DNA from: Rhodovulum marinum | GTDB taxonomy: Bacteria > Pseudomonadota > Alphaproteobacteria > Rhodobacterales > Rhodobacteraceae | Direction of reading: 5' to 3' | DNA length: 37,629 bases | Assembly (NCBI RefSeq): GCF_004343075.1 | Contig: NZ_SLXP01000020.1 | Coordinates: forward strand, 1 to 37,629 | Shown: positions 8,109 through 15,785 of the stretch, piece by piece | Layout of the letters: each line of letters begins with the position of its first letter | Numbering within the stretch: the stretch's first letter is position 1 | Translations under genes and position numbers: made by a program | The notes under the pieces: model-generated | The model's database searches: none | What the model was told of the DNA's origin: nothing | What the model saw: the letters and a program-made list of their open reading frames with translations, nothing else

Positions 8109-8336
8109 TCAGCAGCCCTGTTCCTGATGCCGCGATGGTCGTCGAGACCGGCACTGGAGGCAGGTCACGGCGGCGCCGGCATGTCGCTCGACGGCGGAGC
8201 CACAACGACGACAGGAAATTCGGATAATGGGGGTAGCGCCCCCGATAATGTGCCGACAGCTGGGACAACGATGAGCGGCTGCGCGGGGAAGCGATGTCTT
8301 GCAGGACGGGCAGGCAAGCGGAAGGTGACGATTCAT
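8109..8336 (-). CDS. Small double zinc-ribbon protein
   Basis: This 75-residue protein carries four CxxC knuckles: C9/C12 (CPSC), C24/C27 (CPSC), C42/C45 (CRRC) and C59/C62 (CLQC). The spacing suggests two zinc ribbons or one four-knuckle unit binding two zinc ions. The start at 8336 was chosen because GAGGG lies just upstream and the Cys motifs begin soon after; a longer frame upstream has no ribosome site. It lies immediately before the mscS gene. A nucleic-acid or protein-binding role is typical of such ribbons but is not demonstrated here. I do not recognise a named family. Confidence 0.6.
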   Translation of the reverse strand: MNRHLPLACPSCKTSLPRAAAHRCPSCRHIIGGATPIIRISCRRCGSAVERHAGAAVTCLQCRSRRPSRHQEQGC

Positions 8337-8388
8337 GAGACCCTCTTTCAACGGGAAGTAAAGACGCCGAAGCGGCGATTGCCGATAT

Positions 8389-8439
8389 CCCGGAAGGAGC
8401 GTCGTGGCTTCGTCAGCGCATCGAGCGGCTCCTTCCGGG
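8389..8439. repeat. Perfect 12-bp inverted repeat downstream of the rnk-like gene
   Basis: CCCGGAAGGAGC (8389-8400) and GCTCCTTCCGGG (8428-8439) are exact reverse complements with a 27-base loop. On the minus strand the stem lies after the stop of the gene at 8478 and before the zinc-ribbon gene. No T-run follows, so it is not a classical intrinsic terminator. It may be an RNA stem that stabilises or processes the message between the two genes. Confidence 0.55.
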
Positions 8440-8477
8440 CAGAGCATGGGCTTCGGCAGGGCCCAGGGAATGTCTGT

Positions 8478-8921
8478 TCATTGTGCCTCCAGACCTTCGG
8501 GGGCATCCTGGGACGCGACGTGGAGCACGGTCAGAACCCGCCGCTTTCCATCCCTGGTATCCCAGTGGAGCGATGCGCCCTCTGCCAGTCCGATCAGGGC
8601 AACCCCGATCGGTGTCAGGATCGAGATCCGCCCGCGTGCGATGTCGGCGTCCTCTGGATAGACGGGCGTTACCGTCTTTTCCTGGCCGGTCGACTCATCC
8701 CGATAGGTGACCGCGCGACCGATGGCCACGACGTTCTGCGGGAGTTTCGCCGCCGGAACGATACGGGCCCGGCCGATTTCGCCGAGCAGCCGGTCGGCAA
8801 GGTCCGGGTTGCGCTGGATCGCGCCCTCCGCAAGTGCCTCGAGCCTTTCCAGGCAGTCCGCACCTATGACGATCCTGGGCCGCCGGCCGGTGTCGCGTGA
8901 CGTAGAGAGTTGTTTGTTCAT
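8478..8921 (-). CDS. Rnk-like GreA/GreB C-terminal domain protein (copy 1)
   Basis: This 147-residue protein resembles Rnk, the regulator of nucleoside diphosphate kinase, whose GreA/GreB-like C-terminal domain binds RNA polymerase. Visible features are IGADCLERLEALAEGA, GRAVTYRDE.TGQEKTVTPVYPEDADI and a C-terminal ISILTPIGVALIGLAEGASL, the FKBP-like Gre fold. It lacks the long N-terminal coiled coil of GreA, so it should not act as a cleavage factor in the secondary channel in the usual way. The start at 8921 follows GGAAAGGAAAC; an upstream ATG adds 17 residues with no site. It is preceded by a second, more distant Gre-like gene at 9005. A diverged copy of the pair lies at 19518-20458. Confidence 0.85.
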   Translation of the reverse strand: MNKQLSTSRDTGRRPRIVIGADCLERLEALAEGAIQRNPDLADRLLGEIGRARIVPAAKLPQNVVAIGRAVTYRDESTGQEKTVTPVYPEDADIARGRISILTPIGVALIGLAEGASLHWDTRDGKRRVLTVLHVASQDAPEGLEAQ

Positions 8922-9004
8922 CGTAGTTTCCTTTCCACCAACTGGCGGTGTGAGTGAACTATAGGTGGCCATGGTCCCTGATCCGCCAGGGGTGGATCAG
9001 AGCA

Positions 9005-9472
9005 TCAGGCCGCGGCTTGGTCCGGAGACGGATGCACATCCAACACCACGACGACTTCGATCTGACCGTCATCCCGCAGAAGCGGAACCTTCTGCAGTTT
9101 TCGCATCCCGATCAGGGTCGCCCCAAGCAATGAAGCAACGAGAATATGTCCCGGGACCGGCACGGGGTTCATGGAAAGCACGCCGCTGCGAGCGCCCTCA
9201 CCGCTGATCATGTAGGTGACGTGGCATCCGGCCACGACAAGATCAGGCGAGGCCGGCTCGGGAGTTCCGCGCGAGATCCGCAGCTTGTGGCGCAGCAGCC
9301 CGTTTAGCAGAGCGGGATTGGGCGAATTCCTGGTTCCGCGATAGCGAAGCAGGTGCTCGATGCCGAGCCGGTCTTCGACAGTGAGAAGAAAGCCGCGCCC
9401 GACAGCGGAGCGTTCAAAGAGCGATCGAAAGTCACTGCCGGCAGGCTGGTGGGTGATCCTGGTAATGGTCAT
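9005..9472 (-). CDS. Diverged Rnk/Gre-like protein, partner of copy 1
   Basis: This 155-residue protein has a Gre-like C-terminal half: DLVVAGCHVTYMISGEGARSG, then ILVASLLGATLIGMRKLQ and LLRDDGQIEVVVVLDV. The last segments parallel the ALIGL and RRVLTVL parts of the adjacent Rnk-like protein. The N-terminal half is unrelated to known coiled coils. Its closest relative in the window is the protein at 19518, which shares GATLxGMR and PLLRDDG. The start at 9472 follows GGGAGA. It leads the minus-strand set that continues with the Rnk-like gene. Regulation of transcription or nucleotide metabolism is inferred from the fold only. Confidence 0.65.
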   Translation of the reverse strand: MTITRITHQPAGSDFRSLFERSAVGRGFLLTVEDRLGIEHLLRYRGTRNSPNPALLNGLLRHKLRISRGTPEPASPDLVVAGCHVTYMISGEGARSGVLSMNPVPVPGHILVASLLGATLIGMRKLQKVPLLRDDGQIEVVVVLDVHPSPDQAAA

Positions 9473-9628
9473 GATATGTCTCCCGGAGCGGTAAAGCCCG
9501 CGTTCTCAGATGCAAGGATGTGAGAAAGCCCCGGGTGGTCGAAGACGCGCTTATGCGCAGACCGCCCGGGGACTCGGGCGGTTCAGAAGCAGAAACCGAA
9601 AAAGGTTTTCGTGCGTGACCATGTGGAG

Positions 9629-9656
9629 ACCTTAGTCTTTGGGCGCACCCTGTCAA
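9629..9656 (-). promoter_or_regulatory. Candidate sigma-70-type promoter for the Rnk-like pair
   Basis: On the minus strand TTGACA (9656-9651) is followed after 16 bases by TAAGGT (9634-9629). This would give a leader of about 150 bases before the start at 9472. The -35 hexamer is a perfect match and the -10 is weak. There is no competing promoter that I can see in 9473-9766. Confidence 0.4.
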
Positions 9657-9766
9657 TCTTCGAGACCGGGCGGGTTTTGGAACGGACAAGGATGCACAGA
9701 TCCCGCGAAGGTGAAGAAGGCGAATTGATGACGAGGTCCACGAGGCAGACTGTCGACGACAGGGGG

Positions 9767-9982
9767 TCACAGACGGCGCACCTCGAAGAATGAGCTACGT
9801 CGATCTTCCTGGATTGGCCAGCGGCGTGGCAGCGGGATGATGTTCGCCGATATCGTGCGACCACCATCGTCTTCCCAACGCGCCAGGCATCTGGCGCTCG
9901 GCGTCGCCGCCGAAGGTTCTATGTCCTTCGGCCCGAAAAGGTCCGGGAACAGCTCTTCGAAGTCCGCCTTGCAGATCATCAT
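9767..9982 (-). CDS. Small hypothetical acidic/aromatic protein
   Basis: This 71-residue frame begins MMICKADFEELFPDLFGP and contains CLARWEDDGG and a basic C-terminus (PLPRRWPIQEDRR). It has no signal peptide or membrane segment. The start at 9982 is supported by AAAGGAGTGACGAA just upstream; the longer frame to 10105 has no such site. It belongs to the run of minus-strand small genes before the Rnk-like pair. I do not recognise the family. Confidence 0.45.
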   Translation of the reverse strand: MMICKADFEELFPDLFGPKDIEPSAATPSARCLARWEDDGGRTISANIIPLPRRWPIQEDRRSSFFEVRRL

Positions 9983-10080
9983 TTCGTCACTCCTTTCCAT
10001 CATTTCATGGCGAGCCGCTACTCGGCCATTGCCGCGCACCACTGCCGTCCAGTGCTGTGTATTCTCGAGAATAGGACCGG

Positions 10081-10383
10081 CTATGCCGTTCGGCCGCCGC
10101 GCCACCCCGCATCGACATGCACATCCGATGAAACTGGACGCATGCTCAGTTCGCGATCCGTGAGACCATCGACGACGCGCGGGATATCACTGCGATCAAT
10201 CCCGATGTCGCGCAGCAGGCGATCGTCCATGCCTCGAAGAGTTTCGATCATTTTCCGGCGTTGCCAGCGGCGGAAGGCGGTCCGGAGCCAACGTCGAAAT
10301 GCTCCGGGCTTGCGGTTGAGCTGACTGGCCCTTCGAGGGGGTGGGAAGTGAGGGGTATTGGATTTGAAGACGTGGGGGTGCAT
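10081..10383 (-). CDS. DUF1127 (YjiS-like) small basic protein
   Basis: This 100-residue protein has a strongly basic central helix followed by the DUF1127 signature: RRWQRRKMIETLRGMDDRLL, then DIGIDRSDIPRVV (about residues 39-73). DUF1127 proteins are usually 45-75 residues. In alphaproteobacteria they have been linked to RNA turnover and to phosphate and carbon stress responses. The N-terminal 30 residues and the Asp/Gly-rich tail are extra. The start at 10383 has GGAG at the right distance; an upstream ATG at 10395 does not. Confidence 0.7.
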   Translation of the reverse strand: MHPHVFKSNTPHFPPPRRASQLNRKPGAFRRWLRTAFRRWQRRKMIETLRGMDDRLLRDIGIDRSDIPRVVDGLTDRELSMRPVSSDVHVDAGWRGGRTA

Positions 10384-10618
10384 GTCATGCTCCATGACGA
10401 AGAAACTGAACCGAGACGCACGCACCACGTCAGCTGGGTGACCCGCACAGGCGTGATCTTCCGGCCATATTGGCGCGTTTGCCACTTCGACTGATCTGTA
10501 AGAGATCGAGATGACCCCGAGGCGCGGACCGGCAAGCGGCCTGATCCCGCCCGGGGCTACCGGCGGTTCAGTGTGTTTCCTGCGTTGATCAGGAACCTCG
10601 TATGAAGACTGAACATGG

Positions 10619-10783
10619 TCATGACTGAGATATCGGCAATCCGCGTGTGTTTATCAAGAGCACGGCGTGGCCTGCGACCTTCTGGCGCCGAATGGACCTG
10701 CACCGGTTTCGTTCCGGTCTTTTGGAGCGATAGTCGCCATCAAGGAGATCGGATAGCGCCATTCTCTTTTCGGTCATCGTCAT
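10619..10783 (-). CDS. Small hypothetical basic protein
   Basis: This 54-residue frame begins MTMTEKRMALSDLLDGDY, continues with a basic middle (RSKRPERNRCRSIRRQK) and ends with a short hydrophobic stretch (AGHAVLLINTRG). ACGGAGATGACG before the ATG at 10783 is a reasonable ribosome site. There is no recognised domain, so this is only a candidate gene. Confidence 0.3.
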   Translation of the reverse strand: MTMTEKRMALSDLLDGDYRSKRPERNRCRSIRRQKVAGHAVLLINTRGLPISQS

Positions 10784-11062
10784 CTCCGTTCTCGGTCCCA
10801 GGTGTTGCAACCCGAACCTTCTCCGAAGATCGGCGGTGCGGTACCGACCGCGCACACCACTTCGATCCACCCTTCCCTGAACGCCAACATGTGTCTCCCG
10901 CGCGGTGACCACGGAGAGAACCTCAGAGGCCGGCACGCAGGATAAACGGCAGAGAGATCAGCGCTCGACCAAGGCGATTAGAGAACGCTCAGGGACAGCA
11001 TCATAATGTCCCAGCCGCTTGTGTGAGGATCGCCGGCATTCGCGAGGTCTGACCGGGCCGTG

Positions 11063-11809
11063 TCAGAGAGGCGTTGAGTGTTCTTGGAAACCCTGATCGC
11101 GTGCGGATGCAAGTATATCGATCATGGCCTCTTGCGATGGGGCTGTCGCCACGCGTATTTTACGCCAGCCTTTCCGGTCGAGGCCGCTTGCAACCTTTTC
11201 CGAAAGGACCGCGGCGGTCATGGTCTGCAGGCAAGCAGATACCCTCGCCTCCTCGCAAAGCGCGGTGAAGAAATGCGCGGTGCGATAGGACATGAAGACA
11301 ATGCAGTCGATATCGCCACGGCGGAGCAGTTCCCGTGTCGCATTCGAGAGAGATCTCGCCGGCGTGGCCCTATATGCAACGACGCGCCGCGCGTCATGGC
11401 CATGACGCTCAAGCGCCCGGGCCATGTCCTCGGTGATGTCCCACCCGCTCAGATAGGTGATCCGGCCCTCGGACGGGTTCCGTTTCTTCAGGATGAGGTC
11501 CAACAAGCTTGTCGCATCCCCGGCTGCTTCGTGAACACAGGTGAATCCCACCCGACGCAGAGGCGCAGCTGTTCCGGCACCGACAGCGTAAATCGGGACC
11601 GTCCTGCATACGGAAGGGTCATTCGCGATCCGCAGCGAGGCATAGACGGACGTGACCACGAATGCCTTGGAAGCTTCGAGGGTCTCAGGGCTGAAGTCGA
11701 CATACGACACATCCAGGATCGGCGCAAGCGAGACCTGTAAACCCATGTTTTCAAGCGACAGCTTCATGGCCTCGGCTTGCAGGGCGGGACGCGTAAGGAG
11801 AATATGCAT
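11063..11809 (-). CDS. hemD: Uroporphyrinogen-III synthase (HemD-like)
   Basis: This 248-residue cytosolic protein matches the two-domain HemD fold, which cyclises hydroxymethylbilane and inverts ring D to make uroporphyrinogen III, the precursor of haem and sirohaem. Visible features are an N-terminal LLTRPALQAEAM, then AFVVTSVYASLRIA, YAVGAGTAAPLRRVG, TYLSGWDITEDMARAL and VVAYRATPA in the second domain. Conservation across HemD is low and this is called from overall pattern. It stands alone, away from hemC or cobA, next to nitric-oxide and respiratory genes that need haem. It may be a second copy serving that demand. The start at 11809 has only a weak ribosome site. Confidence 0.75.
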   Translation of the reverse strand: MHILLTRPALQAEAMKLSLENMGLQVSLAPILDVSYVDFSPETLEASKAFVVTSVYASLRIANDPSVCRTVPIYAVGAGTAAPLRRVGFTCVHEAAGDATSLLDLILKKRNPSEGRITYLSGWDITEDMARALERHGHDARRVVAYRATPARSLSNATRELLRRGDIDCIVFMSYRTAHFFTALCEEARVSACLQTMTAAVLSEKVASGLDRKGWRKIRVATAPSQEAMIDILASARDQGFQEHSTPL

Positions 11810-11982
11810 CGAGGCCGGGCCTTTCTGTTTTCTTCGCCGCTCACTTGGAGCCCGCCGGTTCAGGGGCCTCGGTTAGGTCTTCCAGATCATCCGGCCCGTG
11901 CGCCACTTTCGGATCGTTTTTCCCGTCGATTGTCAAGTTTGCAAACCAGGCCATTGTGTTTGCGCCAATGGGCCATAACGCT

Positions 11983-12399
11983 TCAGAAATCCGGCCTTGC
12001 CGGAAGGGCAATGTCGGCGAGCGTCGAGCGGTCGAGATCGGCGAGGAAGGCGGCCTCGGCCGAGCGCAGGCGCGCCTTGAGCCGGCAGCAGCGCTCTATC
12101 GTGCAATCGCCGCCATCGGGCGCGAAGCATTCCACCAGGGCCTGCCCCTCTTCCAGCGCGCGGACGATCCTGCCCAGAGTGATCCCATCGGCAGGATGCG
12201 CGAGGATGGCCCCTCCGCCCCCGCCGCGTCTTGTCTGCACAAGGTCCGCCTGCGCCAGCCGCTGCATGATCTTGGCCAGGTGATTGCGGGACAGACCGAA
12301 TTCCTCGGCGAGTTCCGCGGTCGAGAAGGCACGGTCCGGCGCGCTTGCCATGCGCATCAGCATGCGCAGCCCGTAATCGGTGAAAGACGTGAGACGCAT
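11983..12399 (-). CDS. nsrR: NsrR, nitric-oxide-sensing Rrf2-family repressor
   Basis: This 138-residue protein has the classic NsrR opening MRLTSFTDYGLRMLMRMA and a winged helix with FGLSRNHLAKIMQRLAQ as recognition helix. The iron-sulfur region follows, with cysteines at 91, 99 and 104/105 in LVECFAPDGGDC and ERCCRLK. NsrR holds an Fe-S cluster that reacts with nitric oxide and releases DNA. The spacing of the second Cys differs slightly from the E. coli pattern, and two adjacent Cys occur at the third site. It is divergent from the truncated haemoglobin operon and shares with it the palindrome at 12421-12443, so autoregulation and repression of that operon are expected. Start 12399 follows GGAGGGG. 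Confidence 0.9.
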   Translation of the reverse strand: MRLTSFTDYGLRMLMRMASAPDRAFSTAELAEEFGLSRNHLAKIMQRLAQADLVQTRRGGGGGAILAHPADGITLGRIVRALEEGQALVECFAPDGGDCTIERCCRLKARLRSAEAAFLADLDRSTLADIALPARPDF

Positions 12400-12420
12400 G
12401 TCGGCTGAACACCCCTCCTG

Positions 12421-12443
12421 AATAGGTATTTACAATACCTATT
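12421..12443. promoter_or_regulatory. NsrR operator, perfect palindrome
   Basis: The arms AATAGGTATT and AATACCTATT are exact reverse complements around TAC, giving the 11-1-11 architecture known for NsrR sites. It lies between nsrR and the haemoglobin gene and overlaps the candidate -35 element of the latter. Repressor binding would therefore block the haemoglobin operon and probably nsrR itself. Confidence 0.8.
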
Positions 12444-12457
12444 ACTGTGGGTATGGC
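12429..12457 (+). promoter_or_regulatory. Candidate promoter of the haemoglobin-nnr operon
   Basis: TTTACA (12429-12434) and TATGGC (12452-12457) are separated by 17 bases. The -35 element lies inside the NsrR palindrome. The -10 is a partial match. Confidence 0.45.
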
Positions 12458-12482
12458 TAGAGGCAACAGACGGGAGCGCCCG

Positions 12483-12953
12483 ATGGTCGCCAATGCCTCC
12501 ACCACGGCAATCGCCAGCGCCCGGCCGGAGATGACCGCCGCGCTGATGGACGAGACCGGCCTCGATGACGATGTGCTGCGCGAGCTGGTGCACCGCTTCT
12601 ACGACCGGGTGCGGGCTGATCCGGTACTGGCGCCCATCTTCGCGGCGCGGATTACCGACTGGGCGCCGCACCTGGGTCGGATGGTGGCCTTCTTGTCCTC
12701 GGTCACGCTGATGACGGGTCGGTATCATGGGCGCCCGGTGCCGAAACACGCGCCACTGCGGCTCGGGTCGGCTCATTTCGACCGATGGCTTGCCCTGTTC
12801 CGGACAGCGGCGCGCTATGTCTGCACGCCCGCGGGCGCCGAACACGTGATCGCGCGCGCCGAGCGGATCGCCCGGTCGCTGCACATGGCCTGCACCGATG
12901 CCTGCATGGCCCCCGGGGACATCCCCGTGCTGCGGAGCGCCGCCGCCGAGTGA
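12483..12953 (+). CDS. Group III truncated haemoglobin
   Basis: This 156-residue protein matches group III (class P) truncated haemoglobins. It has LVHRFYDRVRADPVLAPIF in the B/C helix region, WAPHLGRMVAFLSSVTLMTGRYHG at the E helix, and HFDRWLALFRTAA, where the His is the proximal haem ligand. A C-terminal helix contains ARSLHMAC. Members bind haem in the cytosol and have been linked to nitric-oxide or oxygen handling at low oxygen. The start at 12483 follows GGGAG; an upstream ATG at 12447 would add 12 basic residues inside the promoter. It is the first gene behind the NsrR operator, which supports a nitrosative-stress role. Confidence 0.88.
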   Translation: MVANASTTAIASARPEMTAALMDETGLDDDVLRELVHRFYDRVRADPVLAPIFAARITDWAPHLGRMVAFLSSVTLMTGRYHGRPVPKHAPLRLGSAHFDRWLALFRTAARYVCTPAGAEHVIARAERIARSLHMACTDACMAPGDIPVLRSAAAE

Positions 12954-13047
12954 TCCGATGCCCGCCGCACGGAGCGGCGAGGCCAAGGCCGAGCTTTCGG
13001 AAGCGAACGCCGGCACCAAACAAGACAAGGCAGCAAAGGAGACAGAC

Positions 13048-13353
13048 ATGACACGCCAGGTCCTCACCGCATTCGCCGTCTGCGCCCTCGTCTTCACAAC
13101 GGTACCGGCCAAAGCCCAGGAGAACGAGTCGTCCTGGCTGCCCAGTCTGCTGACCGACACGCCCGAACAGGGCTTCGACCTTGCGGTGTTGATGGCGCGC
13201 CGCGCCGTCAAGACCACCCAGACGGACGTGGACACGTTGCACAAACTGCGCCCCGCCTATGCAAACGACCCCGACAGCCTGATCCACGTCTCGGGCGTGA
13301 TCGCCGCCTATTTCGCGACCGTCGCCGAGGCCAACGGCTACTGGCGTGACTGA
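13048..13353 (+). CDS. Small exported protein of the NsrR-controlled operon
   Basis: This 101-residue protein has a clear signal peptide (MTRQVLTAFAVCALVFTTVP, with cleavage likely after AKA, near residue 24). The mature part is about 77 residues and helical, with FDLAVLMARRAVKTTQTDVD and VIAAYFATVAEANGYW. It has no Cys after cleavage, no haem motif and no known domain. The start at 13048 has a strong ribosome site (AAAGGAGACAG). Its place between the haemoglobin and DUF488 genes suggests a periplasmic accessory role in nitrosative stress; the function is unknown. Confidence 0.7.
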   Translation: MTRQVLTAFAVCALVFTTVPAKAQENESSWLPSLLTDTPEQGFDLAVLMARRAVKTTQTDVDTLHKLRPAYANDPDSLIHVSGVIAAYFATVAEANGYWRD

Positions 13354-13371
13354 TCCGGCGCGGCTGACGGA

Positions 13372-13752
13372 ATGACTGCAATTCACGCCATCCGCATCGC
13401 ACGGGTCTATGACGATCTCGAGGGCATCTCCGGTGCGCGTGTCCTGGTCGACGGGGTCTGGCCCCGCGGGGTAAGCCGCGAGGGCCTGCAACTCGACGAC
13501 TTGATCCGCGAGGTCGCGCCATCGACCGCGCTGCGCAAGTGGTTCGGTCACGATCCCCCCCGCTGGACGGAATTCCGCGACCGATACCGCGCGGAGCTCG
13601 CGGACAATCCCGAAGCGGTCGCGCGGTGTCTGGACTGGTGCCGCGCGGGCCCGGTGGCTCTTCTCTTCGGGGCGAAGGATCGCGACCACAACCAGGCCGT
13701 GGTGTTGCGCGACCATCTGCGCGCGAGCCTGCATGGGGAGATGCCGTCGTGA
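13372..13752 (+). CDS. DUF488 (YeaO-like) protein
   Basis: This 126-residue cytosolic protein carries the DUF488 signature RVLVDGVWPRGVSREGL, then EVAPSTALRKWFGHDPPRWTEFRDRYRAEL, and ends with VALLFGAKDRDHNQAVVLRDHL. The family (YeaO) is widespread, often lies near nitrite, nitric-oxide or haemoglobin genes in proteobacteria, and has no firmly assigned activity. It follows the exported protein by 18 bases with a weak ribosome site, so it is probably in the same transcript. Confidence 0.85.
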   Translation: MTAIHAIRIARVYDDLEGISGARVLVDGVWPRGVSREGLQLDDLIREVAPSTALRKWFGHDPPRWTEFRDRYRAELADNPEAVARCLDWCRAGPVALLFGAKDRDHNQAVVLRDHLRASLHGEMPS

Positions 13753-13860
13753 GCCAAAGGATGACGCCAGGCCGCCGACCGGTCCGGGCGGTCGGGGACT
13801 CCCGCGCATCGGGCCAATCGGCGCAGTCCGCGACGGACCGCCGGCCATGAAGAGGATGAG

Positions 13861-14559
13861 ATGAACGACCAGGACAAACCGGCAGCCCGCTTCGCCTCGC
13901 CTCCCTGCATGGCGGGCGAAATCGCACCCGATTATTTCAACCCGCTCGGCACGGACTCCACGCAGGCCAGGGATGTGGCCCGATGGCGCCGGGCGGAGCG
14001 CGCGCGGCTGCGCGGCGCGCGTGGGAAGATCCCGGTGGCGGAGCACCGCAGGACAAGCCAGGCGCTGGCCGGGCATTTGCTCGATCTTCTTTCGAACCGT
14101 TTCGGCGGCGCGCGGGGCCGTGTCCTGTCCGGCTATTGGCCGATCAAGGGCGAGCCCGACCTGCGCGCAGCCCTGGCCGACCTGCACGACGCGGGCGTCA
14201 TGATCGCGCTGCCGATCGTGGAGGAAAAGGCGGCGCCCCTGGTGTTCCGCCGTTGGGCTCCGACCACCCGGATGGTGCTGGGCGACTGGAACATCCCCGT
14301 CCCGCCCGCCAAGGCGGCGCGCGTCACGCCCGCGATCATGCTCGCGCCGCTGATGGGCTGGGACGGCGCAGGCTATCGCCTTGGCTATGGCGGCGGCTAT
14401 TTCGACCGCACGCTGGCGGCGCTGTCCCCGCGCCCCGCGACCATCGGGATCGGGTTCCAGTCCGCGCAGCTCGCCACGATCTACCCCCAACCGCACGACA
14501 TCGCACTCGACTTCATCCTGACCGAGGCGGGTGTCCAGGTCACGCGGGAGGCCCCATGA
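13861..14559 (+). CDS. 5-formyltetrahydrofolate cyclo-ligase family protein
   Basis: This 232-residue protein resembles 5-formyl-THF cyclo-ligase (5,10-methenyl-THF synthetase). That enzyme uses ATP to return 5-formyl-THF to the active folate pool. Features are RRAERARLRGARGKI near 40-55, SGYWPIKGEPDLRAAL, DWNIPVPP and the conserved MGWDGAGYRLGYGGGYFDRTLA. An N-terminal extension of about 40 residues precedes the usual start. It carries GEIAPDYFNPLGTD, a segment seen in related proteobacterial proteins. The ribosome site GAGGATGAG precedes 13861, and the stop overlaps the nnrS start (ATGA). Its location in a nitric-oxide cluster is unusual for a folate enzyme. Confidence 0.82.
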   Translation: MNDQDKPAARFASPPCMAGEIAPDYFNPLGTDSTQARDVARWRRAERARLRGARGKIPVAEHRRTSQALAGHLLDLLSNRFGGARGRVLSGYWPIKGEPDLRAALADLHDAGVMIALPIVEEKAAPLVFRRWAPTTRMVLGDWNIPVPPAKAARVTPAIMLAPLMGWDGAGYRLGYGGGYFDRTLAALSPRPATIGIGFQSAQLATIYPQPHDIALDFILTEAGVQVTREAP

Positions 14560-15755
14560 GCAGCACGGCCGAGAAGATGCGGGCTTGGACCGGGCCGGCG
14601 ATCCTGAGCTTCGGGTTCCGGCCGTTCTTCCTTGGGGGCGCGCTCTGGGCGGCGCTCGCCATGGCGCTCTGGATCGGCATGCTCAGCGGACGCCTCGCCT
14701 TGCCGACCGCGTTAGACCCGATCTCCTGGCATGCGCACGAGTTCCTGTTCGGCTATCTCGGCGCGGTCGCCGCGGGCTTTCTGCTGACGGCGGTACCCAA
14801 CTGGACCGGGCGATTGCCCATCGTCGGCTGGCCACTCGGCGCGCTCTTCGCCACCTGGTGTCTCGGCCGGATCGCCGTCGCCCTGTCCGCGGAACTGCCG
14901 CCCATCTCAGTCGCTATGGCCGATCTGCTGTTCCCGGTCACACTGGCCTCGGTGCTCGGCCGCGAGATCGTCGCGGGACGCAACTGGCGCAACCTGATCG
15001 TGCTGGCCATGCTCTGCCTCTTCATCCTCGGCAACGCCCTGTTCCACTGGGAGGCTGCGCGGGGGTACCCCGGTGCACAGGGAGTGGGGCTGCGGCTGGG
15101 TCTTGGGACCGGGATCATGATGATCGGGGTGATCGGGGGGCGGATCGTGCCGTCCTTCACCCGCAACTGGCTGGTCCGGCAGCACAGCCCGGTCCTGCCC
15201 ACCCCGCCGATGCAGCGCTTCGACAAGCTGGCGCTGTTGGCGCTCGGCCTCGCGCTGTTGCTCTGGGTCATCGCGCCCATGGCGATGGTGACCGGCACGG
15301 CCCTGCAGCTCGCGGGCGGCCTGCATCTGATCCGGCTGGCGCGGTGGGCGGGGCACCGCACCAGCGCCGAGCCGCTGGTGCTGGTCCTGCATGCGGGCTA
15401 CCTCTTCGTGCCGCTCGGTGCGTTGGCCGTGGGGGCCACGGTGTTCTGGCCGGACGCGGTCGGCATGGGCTCTGCCCAGCATGTCTGGATGGCCGGTGGA
15501 CTTGGTCTGATGACGCTGGCGGTGATGACGCGCGCGACGCTCGGCCATACAGGACAGACGCTGCGCGCCGATACCGGCACGATCGCGATCTACCTGTTGC
15601 TGCTGCTTGCGGTTCTGGCACGCCTGCTTTCAGGCGCATTTCCGGGCCTTGCATCGCTGTTCCATACCCTCTCCGGCCTGACCTGGATCGGCGCCTTCGG
15701 CGGCTTTGCCATGCTATATGGGCGATACGTCCTGAGACACCGTCCGGAGCACTGA
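14556..15755 (+). CDS. nnrS: NnrS family membrane protein
   Basis: This 399-residue polytopic inner-membrane protein has about 12 hydrophobic segments. NnrS hallmarks include FGFRPFFLGGALWA near the N-terminus, WHAHEFLFGYLGAVAAGFLL, TAVPNWTGRLP and GGRIVPSFTRNWL. NnrS proteins contain haem and copper and protect against nitrosative stress; the conserved His residues in the WHAHE segment are likely metal or haem ligands. Translation is coupled to the upstream folate gene. It lies in the operon governed by the NsrR site at 12421 and is followed by an NnrU-like gene. Confidence 0.92.
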   Translation: MSSTAEKMRAWTGPAILSFGFRPFFLGGALWAALAMALWIGMLSGRLALPTALDPISWHAHEFLFGYLGAVAAGFLLTAVPNWTGRLPIVGWPLGALFATWCLGRIAVALSAELPPISVAMADLLFPVTLASVLGREIVAGRNWRNLIVLAMLCLFILGNALFHWEAARGYPGAQGVGLRLGLGTGIMMIGVIGGRIVPSFTRNWLVRQHSPVLPTPPMQRFDKLALLALGLALLLWVIAPMAMVTGTALQLAGGLHLIRLARWAGHRTSAEPLVLVLHAGYLFVPLGALAVGATVFWPDAVGMGSAQHVWMAGGLGLMTLAVMTRATLGHTGQTLRADTGTIAIYLLLLLAVLARLLSGAFPGLASLFHTLSGLTWIGAFGGFAMLYGRYVLRHRPEH

Positions 15756-15785
15756 GGGATGGGCTGAGGCGGATTCATCGCTGTC

